Shown in pieces: positions 8,921-19,710 of a DNA stretch of 64,000 nucleotides (positions within the stretch are counted from its first letter, which is position 1; every line of letters starts with the position of its first letter). The notes under the pieces were generated by a model, which saw nothing but the letters and a program-made list of their open reading frames with translations, was not told where the DNA came from and did no database searches. The DNA comes from Harmonia axyridis (Eukaryota > Arthropoda > Insecta > Coleoptera > Coccinellidae): contig NC_059507.1 in assembly GCF_914767665.1 (NCBI RefSeq), positions 21,082,718 to 21,146,717 on the forward strand. Direction: 5' to 3'. A program made the position numbers and the translations under genes.

Positions 8921-11621
8921 GGCCCAGTTTCACCAAACAGCACTTGATCCCAGATTGATTAAACTCCGCTTGTTACTAAAGCAGGCTTAACAGTGTTTTC
9001 TGTTTCACCATGCATCAACCCGTCCGGAGATGATCGCGATTAACCAAATCGCGATTAAATAGTCAAACCTTTTGGCAACGTTGTGAACAAAGAGTTATAA
9101 TAGTGTTCTGTATCGTATTAGCAGTGATGACCACCATTGGCGCTAGGTGTCAGGTGTCATTCATTCATAACTCATAACATTTCGAAACATTTGTCATCTT
9201 GTAAACAAAAAACAAAGTTAATTTTTGCCGAAAATGTCGAGTGATGTGCTTCGAAATGTCGGAAACTTGCAGAAGTTAAAAAGAAATTATCCCCTTTCAC
9301 AAAACCACACATTCTGGAAAAAAAAAAACTATATAAGTAATTTTATTAACTTATTTATTTTCAATAACAAGTTTAACTGCTTCTTAAATAATATGTAGCC
9401 TTTGTATAAGAAATTAATTATTTATCACTTTTTTAATAAGTAAACAAGATTTTCATTTATATTTTTTAATGTAAATTATTGGTTTCCTCTAATGATTTTT
9501 GACTGAATGTATGTAAAAAATATTCACATTTTATGTTTGAACGTTATTAAGTGACTTCCTGTTTGTTGAGTTTTGTTATACAATTAAAGTTGATTTTGTA
9601 CTTGAGAGCTTTAATTATCCCATTTCACAAAACCACACATTCTGTAAAAAAAACTATTTAAGTAATTTTATTAACTTATTTATTTTTATTAACAAGTTTA
9701 ACTGCTTCTTAAATAATATTTCAATCAAACATATCAATAAATTATTCTTTGCAATAAATTTCATAAAACACAAAAACAAAGTTTACGGCTATTTTAAATG
9801 GGAAATATTGTGCCTATACATATAGTCATATTTTGATAAAATTGACCCAAAAATTAGAAAAAAATTTGCTGGCTGCAAGTGATTTTTTTTTCTTTGTCAG
9901 CTGTTTTCAATGTCTTAAGTCCTATTGATCCTGCCTCACTTCTGGATGTGGATCTTCCGCAATCTCTTCATGTTCTTCCACTACAACCCTTCCAATTTCC
10001 CTGCGCTGTCGCTCTAGCATTACCAGCCTGAAATATACATATAAATTAGCATTTGCTTTGCTATTATAGAAATGCCAAAATATGTTCAATAATCTTCAGG
10101 CCGGACACAAACCTTGTGAAGTATTGATGAACCATAGTACGTCTTTCTCGGTGCTCAGGGTAATCTCTCCTCTCGTTCAATGGATGACCTAAGACTGCTA
10201 TGGGATTTTGTCCCATGTCTCCCTGAGCTATTATAACATCCCATGGTGCTGGTAGGTTGGCTTCAAACTCAGCATCAAAAGGTGGGACATCTTCCCCACG
10301 TCTTCGTAGGACATTATGAAGTACAGCCGTTGCCACTATTACAGGAAATACTTTATCCAAATCGATTCTAAAACCTAACGATAATACAGGAAAGCGTCTT
10401 TTCCAAACTCCAAACATTCTTTCCACAGGGTTTCTCGTTCTGATTTGAGATTCGTTGTATAATTGTTCCGCAGGGTTCAAACAATTTTCAAAAGGAGTCA
10501 TGAAATACTTGGTACAGGAATATCCACTATCTCCTACTAGGACAGCATTTCCATATCTGTCATCATCAAACATAGCTTTCCGATAGCAATTACGGAATAT
10601 GGTGGAATCATGACTACTTCCAGGCCACCTCGCAACTATGTCTGTGAATTCAAGTTTGGCATTGCATATAGCCTGAACATTCAGTGAAAAGTAACCCTTT
10701 CTGCAACGAAACAGCTCTGCATTATCACCACCTGAAAAATGACATAAATTTAATGAAACAGTGGGAGAAGAATCATTACATGTAGGAGGAAAGAAGGACG
10801 TACCTGGAGTTTTAATTTTAACATGAGTGCAATCGATGGCACCCAAAACCCTTGGAAAGCTTGCAATTCCGAAAAATTCAGTCTGTGTTCTTCGAATTTC
10901 CTCCTGAGTTTCAGGGAATGTTATATGCAGTGGACGGAGAGAGGCAATAGCAGTACTCACTCGATGAATTATTCTGTGGGCTGTCGATTTACTAATTCCA
11001 GTGAAGTCTGCAACTGTCATTTGGTGACAACCAGTAGCATAGTATCGTAAGGTGCATAGTAACTGATTCATTGGAGAAACAGAATTATTCCTGGAAATCA
11101 ATAGGAAACGCAAAATCAGTGTATCAAACTATATTGCAAACATAACCTCAACAATATCAGTAGCCAATTCAAAAGGAAAATGAAACATTAAAACTTACTT
11201 GTCGTTTGCAAATTCAATTTGTTCCTCAATTGAACCCAGTATTTGGAGTGCAGCTTTTTTTGAGAGACGGAATCTTTTCTCAAAATCCGCATTGTCCAAA
11301 TTTTGGAAATGATCCATCGAGGACGTCGAACGACAAATTCTTCATCACTATCATCATCTTCAAAGGCAAGATCATATACTCGTCGAAAGGCCATTTTAAC
11401 GAAATTTCCGGAAAAATAATTACATAGACAAGAGTTCCAAATAATTATTAATCTCAGCTTGAAAGGTTATAATCCTCCAAAAATGGCCGATTAGTGCTAA
11501 ATCGCGATTGGTCGATTAAATGGCGCTTTGGAGTGTGGTGAAACGCTACATTACATTAATCGTGATCTAAAGCCTCACTTAAGAGCTAAGTCAAGATTAA
11601 AGCATTTGGTGAAACTGGGCC
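8921..11621. mobile_element. PIF/Harbinger copy C with internal duplication
   Basis: Same termini as copies A and B, 2701 bp long. Compared with B it carries about 310 extra bp at roughly 9330-9640, made of novel AT-rich sequence followed by a repeat of the adjacent 'TATCCCATTTCACAAAACCA' block. TAA flanks it on both sides (8918-8920 and 11622-11624). The near identity to B across the transposase (one amino-acid change over the 349-codon frame) indicates a recent origin. Confidence 0.87.
9922..11394 (-). pseudogene. Harbinger transposase, frameshifted in exon 1 (copy C)
   Basis: Exon structure is as in copy B (about 11394-11199, 11090-10804, 10731-10113 and 10027-9922). Exons 2-4 are open and keep the DDE residues. 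Exon 1 has lost 16 bp relative to B, just after the codons for 'VVRRPRWI', which shifts the frame and creates different downstream residues. One substitution (T to I in FFGTASF) separates exon 2 from B. The copy probably encodes no normal protein unless translation starts downstream of the deletion. Confidence 0.82.
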
Positions 11622-11624
11622 TAA

Positions 11625-12179
11625 GAGTTTTAATTAAACACGGATAACAACGATTCTGATTTAAAAAATCATTTTCAGTTCTTTCTTCGTTAATGGTTGA
11701 GCTTGGATTTAATAAAGTAGCTTATTTACTTTATGAAAAAAACTGCACAGCACTAAGATTGGCTATTTGCTTAGTATGTATAGAAGAACTAAAATTCCAT
11801 CTGTCTCTACCAACTCTTGAACTTTTCTTTATAAAATTTCTTTTATTTGATATTAAAACTGAATTTTCCAATTTTCAAGTTTTTTCCATCATTTTTACCA
11901 AAAAAGATGTATTACTAGGAAACCTCTAATATTTCAAGCTCCTGAGCTATATGAAAAATCCATTGATATGTTCAATCCACAAACTACAACCCGAAAATAT
12001 TCATTTCAATTTTAAATATAAGGTAAATATAAAAATAAAACATGATTTTATTTATTTTCAACATCATTGAGATATTTCAATATAATTTGGTAAACTTTTC
12101 TTCAAATATTCATAAAAACATGGGCTGATTTTTCGGTCAGAAAATATTATTACAGTCGAATAATAAAATACATAACTCT
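11625..12179. other. Unassigned sequence between Harbinger array and right arm
   Basis: This stretch has no counterpart next to the left arm, so it is the interior of the older inverted-repeat structure on one side only. The plus frame at 11693-11929 shows no recognisable domain. Confidence 0.4.
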
Positions 12180-12770
12180 AAGAATCGTAAAAGGTTGGGA
12201 AAAAATGATCGAAACCAACTGTCAAAAGCTAAATATAGCTTTTGAGAAATTTCATTGGAACTTACGACATTAGGAAATTAATGTTGATAGAAACTCTACC
12301 TATTCTCACTCAATCTATAACAAAACAATATCAATCGAATATTCTTCAAATACATTCAATTGCAATATCGATATCCCGGAAAATGGAGTTTATTCCATTC
12401 ATAAATCCTGAAAAAACCTAGAGATATCATTTCATGACGACTGGACCTGATTAGTGATTTCATGATAACTTGTAGCATTGTACTTGTTTATCACAAATAC
12501 ACGCCACTGGCGTAAATTCTTATTGTAGAGCAGAAAAAATATCAAAATATAGAAATCTTCTGACCACTCTATTTCAAATATTTTAGTTCTTCAAAATAAC
12601 ACCAATTCTTTCAGAGGGCTCCACTTTACGGACCAATTTTTTGACAATAAAATTCGAGGCTTAACGTGAGTGCAACTAGATGGCGCTCAACATCAACAAA
12701 ATCGAAAAAAGCACTACACTGGCTTACTATCCTTTCCTTATACTATGCTTATACTATGGTACTATTGCGC
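12180..12770. repeat. Right arm of the ~590-bp inverted repeat (pair at 5106-5687)
   Basis: Reverse complement of 5106-5687 with few differences. The outer edge contains 'TATACTATGCTTATACTATGG', a small duplication of the TATAC/TATG motif relative to the left arm. Confidence 0.85.
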
Positions 12771-13219
12771 CTGTGGCAATATATTAAGCAGCGCCCACCA
12801 TTTTCGGGTATTTTTTTTTCTGCCATTATATTTTATTATAGTATTTTTTGTTCATAATTTAAGTCATATATTTTCGTTTAAGTTTTAAAATAATACACAA
12901 TTTTATAAAGGGTGAGTATGAATAGTAGCGAAAAAATTTCGATTTCTTGTCAAAAAATAGGAGGGTCTTTCATATAAACTTTTTTTTTGAGCCTCTCCCT
13001 GCTAAGTTATTGCCTCTAAAGATGGCGCCCGAAAAGTAGTTTTTGATTTGTGAAAAGTTTATATATAATTGTTTTTTTGTTTTATTTACCTCTAGAATTT
13101 ACTTCCCTCAACAACGGACTGGACCCATGACCTTTTGAGAATGAAGAATTGAAGGAGTAATCTAATTATCAGATAAATAAAAAAAAATTGGTAGTGTCTT
13201 GAAAGAACGAATATTTTTA
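12771..13219. other. No gene recognised
   Basis: AT-rich sequence with homopolymer runs. No supported feature. Confidence 0.4.
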
Positions 13220-13630
13220 ATCAGATCTACTGAACTTGACATTCATGACATTCAGTAACTTTGTTCCTGTTGTTGTTGTTATTTGGTATTTCTACGTCGA
13301 TGAGTCTTGCTGTATTTTGATGTTTATCGACTAGGAGTATATCTGGCCTGTTGTGAGGGACTGTTTTATCAGTCAAAACTGTACAATCCCAGTACAGTTT
13401 ATAGCTTTCGTTTTCCAGGATGGTTTCCAGTTGGTACTTGTAGTATGGCACATTTTCAGAATGAGTTCTATAGGTATCTGTTTTACTCTATGGAATCAAA
13501 CCGAAAGAGTCATGTACTTGCTGTTGAGGTTTGTTTTCGAAATTTTGTTGATTCTCCTAATGAACTCAATTGTAAAGTCTTCCTTAATTCTTTGATGGTT
13601 TATTCGTCGGTTTTGTTTCATTCCTAGGTG
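13220..13630 (-). pseudogene. Non-LTR retroelement fragment (C-terminal region)
   Basis: The minus strand reads in shifting frames 'SYKLYWDCTVLTDKTVPHNR', then 'PDILLVDKHQNTARLIDVEI', then a polyasparagine (GTT repeat) tail. This PD...LVDK...IDV.IP pattern recurs at the C-terminal end of polyproteins of several arthropod non-LTR elements. Upstream (to about 13630) are further remnants such as 'RIKEDFTIEFIRRINKI'. At least two frame changes and stops make it non-functional. The exact clade is not determinable by eye. Confidence 0.45.
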
Positions 13631-13672
13631 TCCATTGGAAAGAGCGATTAACCGATCGCTCTTTCCAATGGA
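13631..13672. repeat. Perfect 18-bp-arm hairpin
   Basis: TCCATTGGAAAGAGCGAT (13631-13648) is followed after six bases by its exact reverse complement (13655-13672). It abuts the retroelement fragment on its left and could be a foldback junction. It has no T-run typical of a terminator. Confidence 0.8.
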
Positions 13673-13739
13673 ATTTATCAATATTATTAGAAGTGCATTT
13701 TATCGTTTCTTAATAAAAATGGTTTACACGTTGTAGGGG

Positions 13740-14150
13740 AGAAAGGAAATGTTGAAAATTTATTTCCAGAACAATGACTGTGCTAGGGCTACTGCAAGGA
13801 TTTTTAATGAACGATATCCTGATAAAAATGTTCATCATTCATTTATCATCCAGTTAGTACATAAATTTGAGGTAACAGGATCAGTTGCAAACAAAAAACA
13901 TATTCGCACTCGTACGATTACAGGTGAAAATGATCGAGTCGCCGTTATTGGTCAACTATATTGGCTAAACAGGAACAATGTGGAAGTGTTAGGAAGTTGT
14001 TGGAAAAAAACATTTTGAATGAAATACTCTTGTGCGACAAATATTGCTTACCCATTTCAGGCTGGTTTTCAATAAAAATTATTGACACAGATACGGGGGG
14101 AGTCAAATATTATTCAAAATGAAATTCGTTTTGCTCATAATCCACCCTGT
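13740..14150 (+). pseudogene. Mariner-like transposase N-terminal fragment
   Basis: The frame at 13749-14018 contains 'MLKIYFQNNDCARATARIFN' and 'KFEVTGSVANKK'. This matches the layout of the DUF4817-type DNA-binding domain of insect mariner-like transposases (E/Y-rich helix, RAA.IFNERYP, then GSV.D/NKK.GR). The reading frame fails after about 90 aa, and no catalytic domain follows before the RTE insertion. A 'CACCCTGTAT' motif at about 14142, seen at other element ends here, may mark its border. Confidence 0.6.
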
Positions 14151-14228
14151 ATTTGAAAACGACCGTAGAGTTTTCCAATTTTTTGTCATCACTCTCAGTT
14201 CAAGTATTACACTATTATGGTGTTTGTA

Positions 14229-17200
14229 TATATATATAATCGGTTTTAAAACGTCCGGCGACGTTGTCCGATGCCTAACTTCCACTCGTTCCTATCGTTC
14301 CATTGGTCCTCTCTTAGATTCCTATCACTCATAGCCTTGGTTATTCCTTCCTTCCATGATTTCTTGGGTCTTCCTCGCTTCCTGCGGTTTGGTGGTATCC
14401 AGTGCATGGTCATCCTTGGCAGTCTGTCCACATTCATCCTCTGTACATGTCCATACCACACTAGCTGTTTTCTTTCAATATCTGTTGCTAATGATCCATC
14501 CACTCCCATACGCCGCCTGATGTCTTCGTTTCTGACCCTATCTCTTCGGGATACTCTTACAGATCGTCTAAAAACATCCATCTCAGTCGCTTCGAGCTTC
14601 CTCCTGTTATTTTCCGTTATTCTCCATGTTTCTGCGCCATATATTAGAGCGCTCTTGACAAAGGTCTCATAGATGGTGTATTTCTGTTTTCTACCAATAT
14701 CAGAGCTCCACCATATTCCATTCAAACAGCCTATGGTTCGTCTGGCTTGGGTTATTCTCTTCTTAATTTCCTTGTCGTCTTTTCCTGTTGAGTCAAATTC
14801 AACCCCCAAGTAAGTATACTCGGTACATGTTTCAATTTCTTCTTTTTCTAACTGAATATTCTGTGGCGGAGCTCCTATTGGCAGGTATTTCGTTTTTTCG
14901 GTGTTCATATCTAGATCCCACATTTTATACTCATCATGCAGTTTTCGAGCCATATATTCCAGATCATCTTTGTCATTCGCTATGAGGACCTGGTCGTCTG
15001 CAAACTGGAGAGTGTATAAGCATTTTTCTCCCAAATCGATCCCCATTCCGCTGCACTTTTTCTTCCATTGCTTCAGTGCTCTTGCTACATATATCTTAAA
15101 TAGTGTCGGGGAGATGCAACATCCCTGGCGTAAACCTCTATCTACGTTAAACTTCCTTGACACGTTGTTACCAATTTTTATTCGTGATGTCGATCCATCA
15201 TAGAGATTTTTCAGTGCTTTTATTAAAGTATAACTGATATTTGGTTCCTCTAGTGCTTTCCATAACATTTTAACGGGAACTGTATCATACGCCTTCCGCA
15301 AATCCACGAACAAAAGGTGAGTTTCCATATTAGTATTTGATCTTTTCTCTATGATTTGTTTCAAACAAAAGACGTTATCCACGCAAGATCTTCCAGCTCG
15401 GAAACCTGACTGCTCTTCCTCCTCCTGTTCTCCATATTCAATCTCAATCAAGTCTCGCAGAACTCTCCCATAAAGTCGACTAAGCGTGCTAGTAACCGAT
15501 ATGCCTCTATAGTTCGAACAATCTAATTTATTTCCCTTTTTATGAATTGATGTTATGTGAGCGACCTTCCATTCATCCGGGATAGGGTTACCGTTTAAGT
15601 ATTGATTCATACACCAGGCGATCATCTCAAAAAGTTTATCAGACCCGCTCTTGATCAACTCCGCTGGAATCCCTTCCGGGCCTGCAGCGCGACCATTTTT
15701 TAACATTTTCACAGCTCTTTTAATTATGGCAACATCAATGCTGACGGTTTCGCCGACAATAGATACTTCTGTTGGCGAAGTTGCTAGGTATTGATCTCTA
15801 TCCTCTGTGAGCAATTTCTCATAGTGTTCAATCCACTTTGTTGTCGGTATAAGTTGGATGTTCGCAGAATTTTTTTCATTAGATCTGATTTTTTTAATAA
15901 ATTTCCATGACTCTGAACATTTTCTACCACCGATGAGCATGTTGATCTCCTGACATTTTCTATCCCACATTTCTCTCTTCGCATTAGCTATAGTTTGCCT
16001 TGTGATTCTCTTTTTTTCCAAGTAAAGGTCTTTGTCTTGTTGTAATCGGGTATGGGTCCACCTTTGATACAACCGCTTTTTCTGGGTAATTAGATCTTCT
16101 ATATCTTTGTTCCACCATATGTTAGTGCTACGGGCTCTTCCCTTTACACCTATTGCTTCCATCGCGGCTTCTTTGATACTCCTCACCAAGTTTTCGTGAA
16201 CCTCCTCCACAGGCTTCTGCTCCCACTCTGATCTATCCAAGAGCTTTTCATCAAGTCTGCTGCAATATAGTTGTTGTGTGCTCTCATGAGTAAGGCTGTC
16301 TAGATTGTAATTTTTCTCATCTATTTTCTCCAGTTCTCCTGCTTGGTCTTTCCTATCGACTTTCGGTGTATATGCATAAGGAAACAATATTTTGGCTCTT
16401 ACCATGTAATGATCTGATCCACAAGTGACACCCCTATATGCCCTGACATCGTTTATTTGCATTGTATTTACTTGTTTTACGATTACGTAATCAATTACAG
16501 ATCTCAAGTTCCTGGTGTGTTGTACCCATGTAAATGTATGTATATCTTTGTGTTTATAAAATCCGTTAGTTATCTTTAGTTGATTGTTCTTACACATTTC
16601 AATTAACCGTTCTCCATTGTCATTTACATTAAGTTCTCCAAAGGGTCCAACCACACTATCATTGATTTTTCGGCCAATTCGACTGTTGAAATCTCCCAAC
16701 ACTACAAGTTCTCTCGTTTTCCCTATTTTTCCAATTTCTTCATGGACTTGCTCAAAAAACTCCTCCTTCACTGAGATAGGTTCGTCATCAGATATAGCGT
16801 ATATCCCTAGAATGGTTACTGGTCTCTGATGTATATTGATATTAATGCGAATTATATTTTCACTCAAAAATTCGAAATCGCTTATTTTATTTCTATACTT
16901 CTTGTGAATCATTACAGATACTCCCCTCTTTGCTCTTTGATGTTTAGGGACTCCGCTATAAACATGTACATAATTATTTATCACCTCTGTGCCCATTCCT
17001 TTCTTTTTTGTTTCCGTCAGCACCACCAAGTCCATGCTCAAAGTTTGTAATTCCCGAGTGATTTCGTCTTCTTTAGTTCTGATTCCTTGTACATTCCAAG
17101 TACCAATGTTCAAAGTCCTTTTTCGTAGCTTTTGTCTTTTACCGTGTGATCCGTCCGTAGTTCCGAGGCGCTTGTTAGGCTTTTTAGCAAGTTGAGTTTT

Positions 17201-17315
17201 TACGAATAGCAGGGAGCTAGCCTGTTGATAAAACCCTCCTCCTTTATCCGGGCTTGGGACCGGCAGTAGCACCATCGAGCTACTCAATCCACCCGACGGT
17301 ACTCCAGGCGGAGTT
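14229..17315 (-). mobile_element. Full-length RTE-type LINE with 14-bp TSD
   Basis: The 3087-bp insertion is bounded by the identical 14-mer TTATGGTGTTTGTA (14215-14228 and 17316-17329). Its 3' end, on the left because it lies on the minus strand, finishes in a short TA-repeat tail rather than poly-A. The 5' end lies only 28 bp upstream of the ORF start. One ORF with endonuclease plus reverse transcriptase and a short repeat tail is the RTE arrangement. The copy seems full length and recent. Confidence 0.87.
14246..17287 (-). CDS. RTE-type LINE protein: AP endonuclease + reverse transcriptase
   Basis: An uninterrupted 1013-aa ORF. Residues about 58-300 form an apurinic-like endonuclease: 'IGTWNVQG' near 61-68, 'TETKKKG' near 91-97, GDFN 198-201 and SDH 291-293. 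Residues about 500-790 form the reverse transcriptase with 'KKGNKLDCSNYRGIS', 'EQSGFRAGRSCVDNVFCLKQ', 'FVDLRKAYDTVP', 'RGLRQGCCISPTLF' and the catalytic FADD at 762-765. The C-terminal ~200 aa include 'YTYLGVEFD' and 'YGAETWRITENNRRKLEATE', usual in this LINE group. The protein nicks target DNA and copies its own RNA there. No zinc knuckle was noticed. The full frame, intact active sites and clear target duplication suggest it may still be competent. The start codon chosen is the first in frame after the element's 5' end. Confidence 0.92.
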   Translation of the reverse strand: MSSSMVLLPVPSPDKGGGFYQQASSLLFVKTQLAKKPNKRLGTTDGSHGKRQKLRKRTLNIGTWNVQGIRTKEDEITRELQTLSMDLVVLTETKKKGMGTEVINNYVHVYSGVPKHQRAKRGVSVMIHKKYRNKISDFEFLSENIIRININIHQRPVTILGIYAISDDEPISVKEEFFEQVHEEIGKIGKTRELVVLGDFNSRIGRKINDSVVGPFGELNVNDNGERLIEMCKNNQLKITNGFYKHKDIHTFTWVQHTRNLRSVIDYVIVKQVNTMQINDVRAYRGVTCGSDHYMVRAKILFPYAYTPKVDRKDQAGELEKIDEKNYNLDSLTHESTQQLYCSRLDEKLLDRSEWEQKPVEEVHENLVRSIKEAAMEAIGVKGRARSTNIWWNKDIEDLITQKKRLYQRWTHTRLQQDKDLYLEKKRITRQTIANAKREMWDRKCQEINMLIGGRKCSESWKFIKKIRSNEKNSANIQLIPTTKWIEHYEKLLTEDRDQYLATSPTEVSIVGETVSIDVAIIKRAVKMLKNGRAAGPEGIPAELIKSGSDKLFEMIAWCMNQYLNGNPIPDEWKVAHITSIHKKGNKLDCSNYRGISVTSTLSRLYGRVLRDLIEIEYGEQEEEEQSGFRAGRSCVDNVFCLKQIIEKRSNTNMETHLLFVDLRKAYDTVPVKMLWKALEEPNISYTLIKALKNLYDGSTSRIKIGNNVSRKFNVDRGLRQGCCISPTLFKIYVARALKQWKKKCSGMGIDLGEKCLYTLQFADDQVLIANDKDDLEYMARKLHDEYKMWDLDMNTEKTKYLPIGAPPQNIQLEKEEIETCTEYTYLGVEFDSTGKDDKEIKKRITQARRTIGCLNGIWWSSDIGRKQKYTIYETFVKSALIYGAETWRITENNRRKLEATEMDVFRRSVRVSRRDRVRNEDIRRRMGVDGSLATDIERKQLVWYGHVQRMNVDRLPRMTMHWIPPNRRKRGRPKKSWKEGITKAMSDRNLREDQWNDRNEWKLGIGQRRRTF

Positions 17316-17479
17316 TTATGGTGTTTGTAAGGGATTCAATAAAAAAAAAAAAAAATTCAATAAAAAAGAATAATTTCAAACAGTATTCAGTAAGTAATTG
17401 AGGCTTCTTGGCAACAGAAATCTATAATAAGTAAACCAGAAAAATCGACCGTGCAAAAATCACAAGTATAAATTTTCAA

Positions 17480-17640
17480 TTGGACAATCTTCATCTTATA
17501 CGATTTGCCTCTAGATAAAATCCTCCATAAATGAAATGAATTTCCTATCAATACTGAAGGGAACAGCATACCAATCATCAAATATTATTTGAATGAAAAC
17601 TTTCAGTGATTTTTTTCTACTGCGTGGTACTACTATGATA
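17480..17640 (-). pseudogene. Decayed odorant-receptor first-exon fragment
   Basis: The minus strand encodes 'MIGMLFPSVLIGNSFHLWRI' followed by 'LSRG'. This aligns with the end of OR-A exon 1 ('IMGVAFLPSLIGNILYLWRI', then 'FSKG'). Upstream, similarity to OR-A continues only with a frame change and a stop. The splice donor GTAAGT of OR-A corresponds here to GCAAAT. No following OR exons are visible toward lower coordinates. It is a third OR copy reduced to a relic, or the edge of a pseudogene extending beyond the transposon-filled left part. Confidence 0.6.
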
Positions 17641-18581
17641 TTTCTCAAAGATTTCTCTTCTATTGAAAATAATTAGGTAGAAATCGTTGAATAGGTTGGT
17701 GATAAAATACAATAATAGAATTCCTTTTTTCGTTTCCCTAAATATGGATTGAATCGATTATTTTCAAAGCATTATTTCCATTCATCATATTCGAAGTTTA
17801 AAGATAATTGCTAGTTTCAAATAATTTCGATATTGAGGATCATTCATTCCATTTATTGACTGAGAAATTATCAAATTACCTAAAAGTTTTCTTAATTTTG
17901 ATTGATATCATAACAATCAATTCTAGAGATAATGATATTTTCTATATGCTCAGATAATATGAATATCCAGGGTGATACTAAATTGAAGATACAAACGAAA
18001 ATGGGAGAATCCTTGGCTGACTTGAAGAAAAAAGTCTTATGAATATGACACTGAAAATACCTACATACTTTGTTTTCGAGGTAAAGGGTGTTTCTTGTAG
18101 TTCTACTTTTTTGTAAGGTTATTCGAACTTATCGAATCTTTATGTCATTACCACATATCGGAAAAAAAGCATCGAAACTAATAATACATTTTTTCCTCAC
18201 AATTCGACGTGTATTTAACAGTTTATACTGACGAACTCAACTGAGATTGATGGACCATGAATCCAACCACAAAATTTCAAGTCCCTCGCACATTTCGTTG
18301 GACAGTTAACGTGTTAACGACGGCCGGACAGAATTAATTTTGATCTCGAATTCTTCATCAAAAAGTCGAAACCAATCGATTATGACATTTGAGAAAAAAT
18401 TTAACCCGCTGCTTTCCTAAATAAGCTTGCAAAAAAGACAAAATATAATGCTTTGCTAGAATTTGTAATTTATCATTAGCTATATTTGAAAACAATAATT
18501 TATGATTAGTTGTACATATTTGAATTTAAACGTTGCGGTTATATGTGCTGAAGACAAATTCAAATGATCTCTTGTTCACAT
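17640..18581. other. Gene-free stretch with repeat fragment
   Basis: No coding feature was found. Around 17965-18105 lie fragments resembling a repeat also seen at 61490-62110 (a 'CAGGGTGAT'-like border and 'CTTTGTTTTCGAGGTAAAGG'-like sequence), so an old inverted-repeat element is likely. Confidence 0.4.
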
Positions 18582-19710
18582 CTATTGTAGATACATTAGG
18601 AATGTATATGATGCTTTCAAAACCTGAAACAATTATGTTAAGTTGAATATAATGCAAAATATATTATTATCAGTGCTAATGAAACAGATATTGATTGTGG
18701 ATTTCATAAGAATCATATTGTGATTGATGAATTCATTTCTGTTTTTAATTTCATTCCAGCTTGTTTCATCCCAAATCTCAAAATGAAATTTACAATTGAT
18801 ATTAATAATGGATTCCCATCAAATGGGGACCAAATCCATTGAATAAAAGTTTTTTGAAAACCCACAATTATTAATCTGTAAAAATATGCATAATGACCTT
18901 CATGAAAAACTCATAATTTAAACGAATCATCGGTTTAGCTTCAAATTGCAAAGGCACCAGCATCTTCGCCAAAAATATGTTGAAAGTTCTTTTATGTTCC
19001 ATAGGTAGATCATGCCACGGTGTCATGTATAAGGCCCGTGTCATTGCTTCTCTCTATGAAATAATTCATAAAAAGTTAACAGAAATCTAAGAACAAGGAA
19101 ATAACTATATTTAAAATCAAATTTCAGATTGAATCAATAGGAATTAAATAATATACTTTTAGTAAAGCTGTCTTTGTTTCAAAGTTGATATGAGATCGAA
19201 GTGAAATTTAGAGATGAGTTGCAAAATAATAATGGAAGGAAAATTCTTCTGAATTCTATAAGGATCTTATTCTTGGTACATTAATATTCTTTTATTAATT
19301 TTGATCTCAAAATCTATCTGCCTGTTTTCCTGAAATTCAGTTAGCATATAAAGTTGCCAAGATGGACGAAGAAATATATTCCTTTTTTTTGACTTGCTTT
19401 TCAATTTCTCGAAATTTTTTTGACTTGCTTTTTCATTTCCTCGAAAAACATTATATTGGACAGACCAGGCAGTTTTCTGATTTGTGTTCAGAAGAATTTT
19501 ATAAAGCGCAAAAAAGCTCTTGTTCGTTGGTGCTGTTGAATAATACAATTTTTATTTACATCAATTATTGTCTCAATGAAATATGTACAATATTGGTCAA
19601 ATAAATCATGTTGAGATTACCTCATTTTCAATTGCTTGACCTGCCTGACATATCATAAATTCACCAAATATCCATACAAACAGTGTGAATAAATCCGTAA
19701 TATTTCTTGA
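18582..19710 (-). CDS. OR-A exons 4-6
   Basis: Exon 4 (19710-19621) encodes 'RNITDLFTLFVWIFGEFMIC' onward. Exon 5 (19053-18898) starts 'REAMTRALYMTPWHDLP' and ends 'NYEFFMK'. Exon 6 (18623-18582) encodes 'VLKASYTFLMYLQ' and a stop. All junctions are phase 0. This three-exon C-terminal layout is the commonest conserved part of insect ORs and is matched exon for exon by OR-B. Confidence 0.87.

Noticed and set aside
12666..12888. Small ORFs repeated at 5002-5199 and 12670-12888 as a conserved gene
   Set aside because: They lie in the arms of the 590-bp inverted repeat and are conserved only because the arms are duplicated.
14271..17195. Several plus-strand frames of 60-133 aa within the LINE
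   Set aside because: Antisense shadows of the 1013-aa reverse transcriptase ORF.
19267..19548. 93-aa minus frame between OR-A exons 4 and 5 as an extra exon
   Set aside because: OR-A exons 4 and 5 join in phase 0 without it and the peptide has no receptor-like features.
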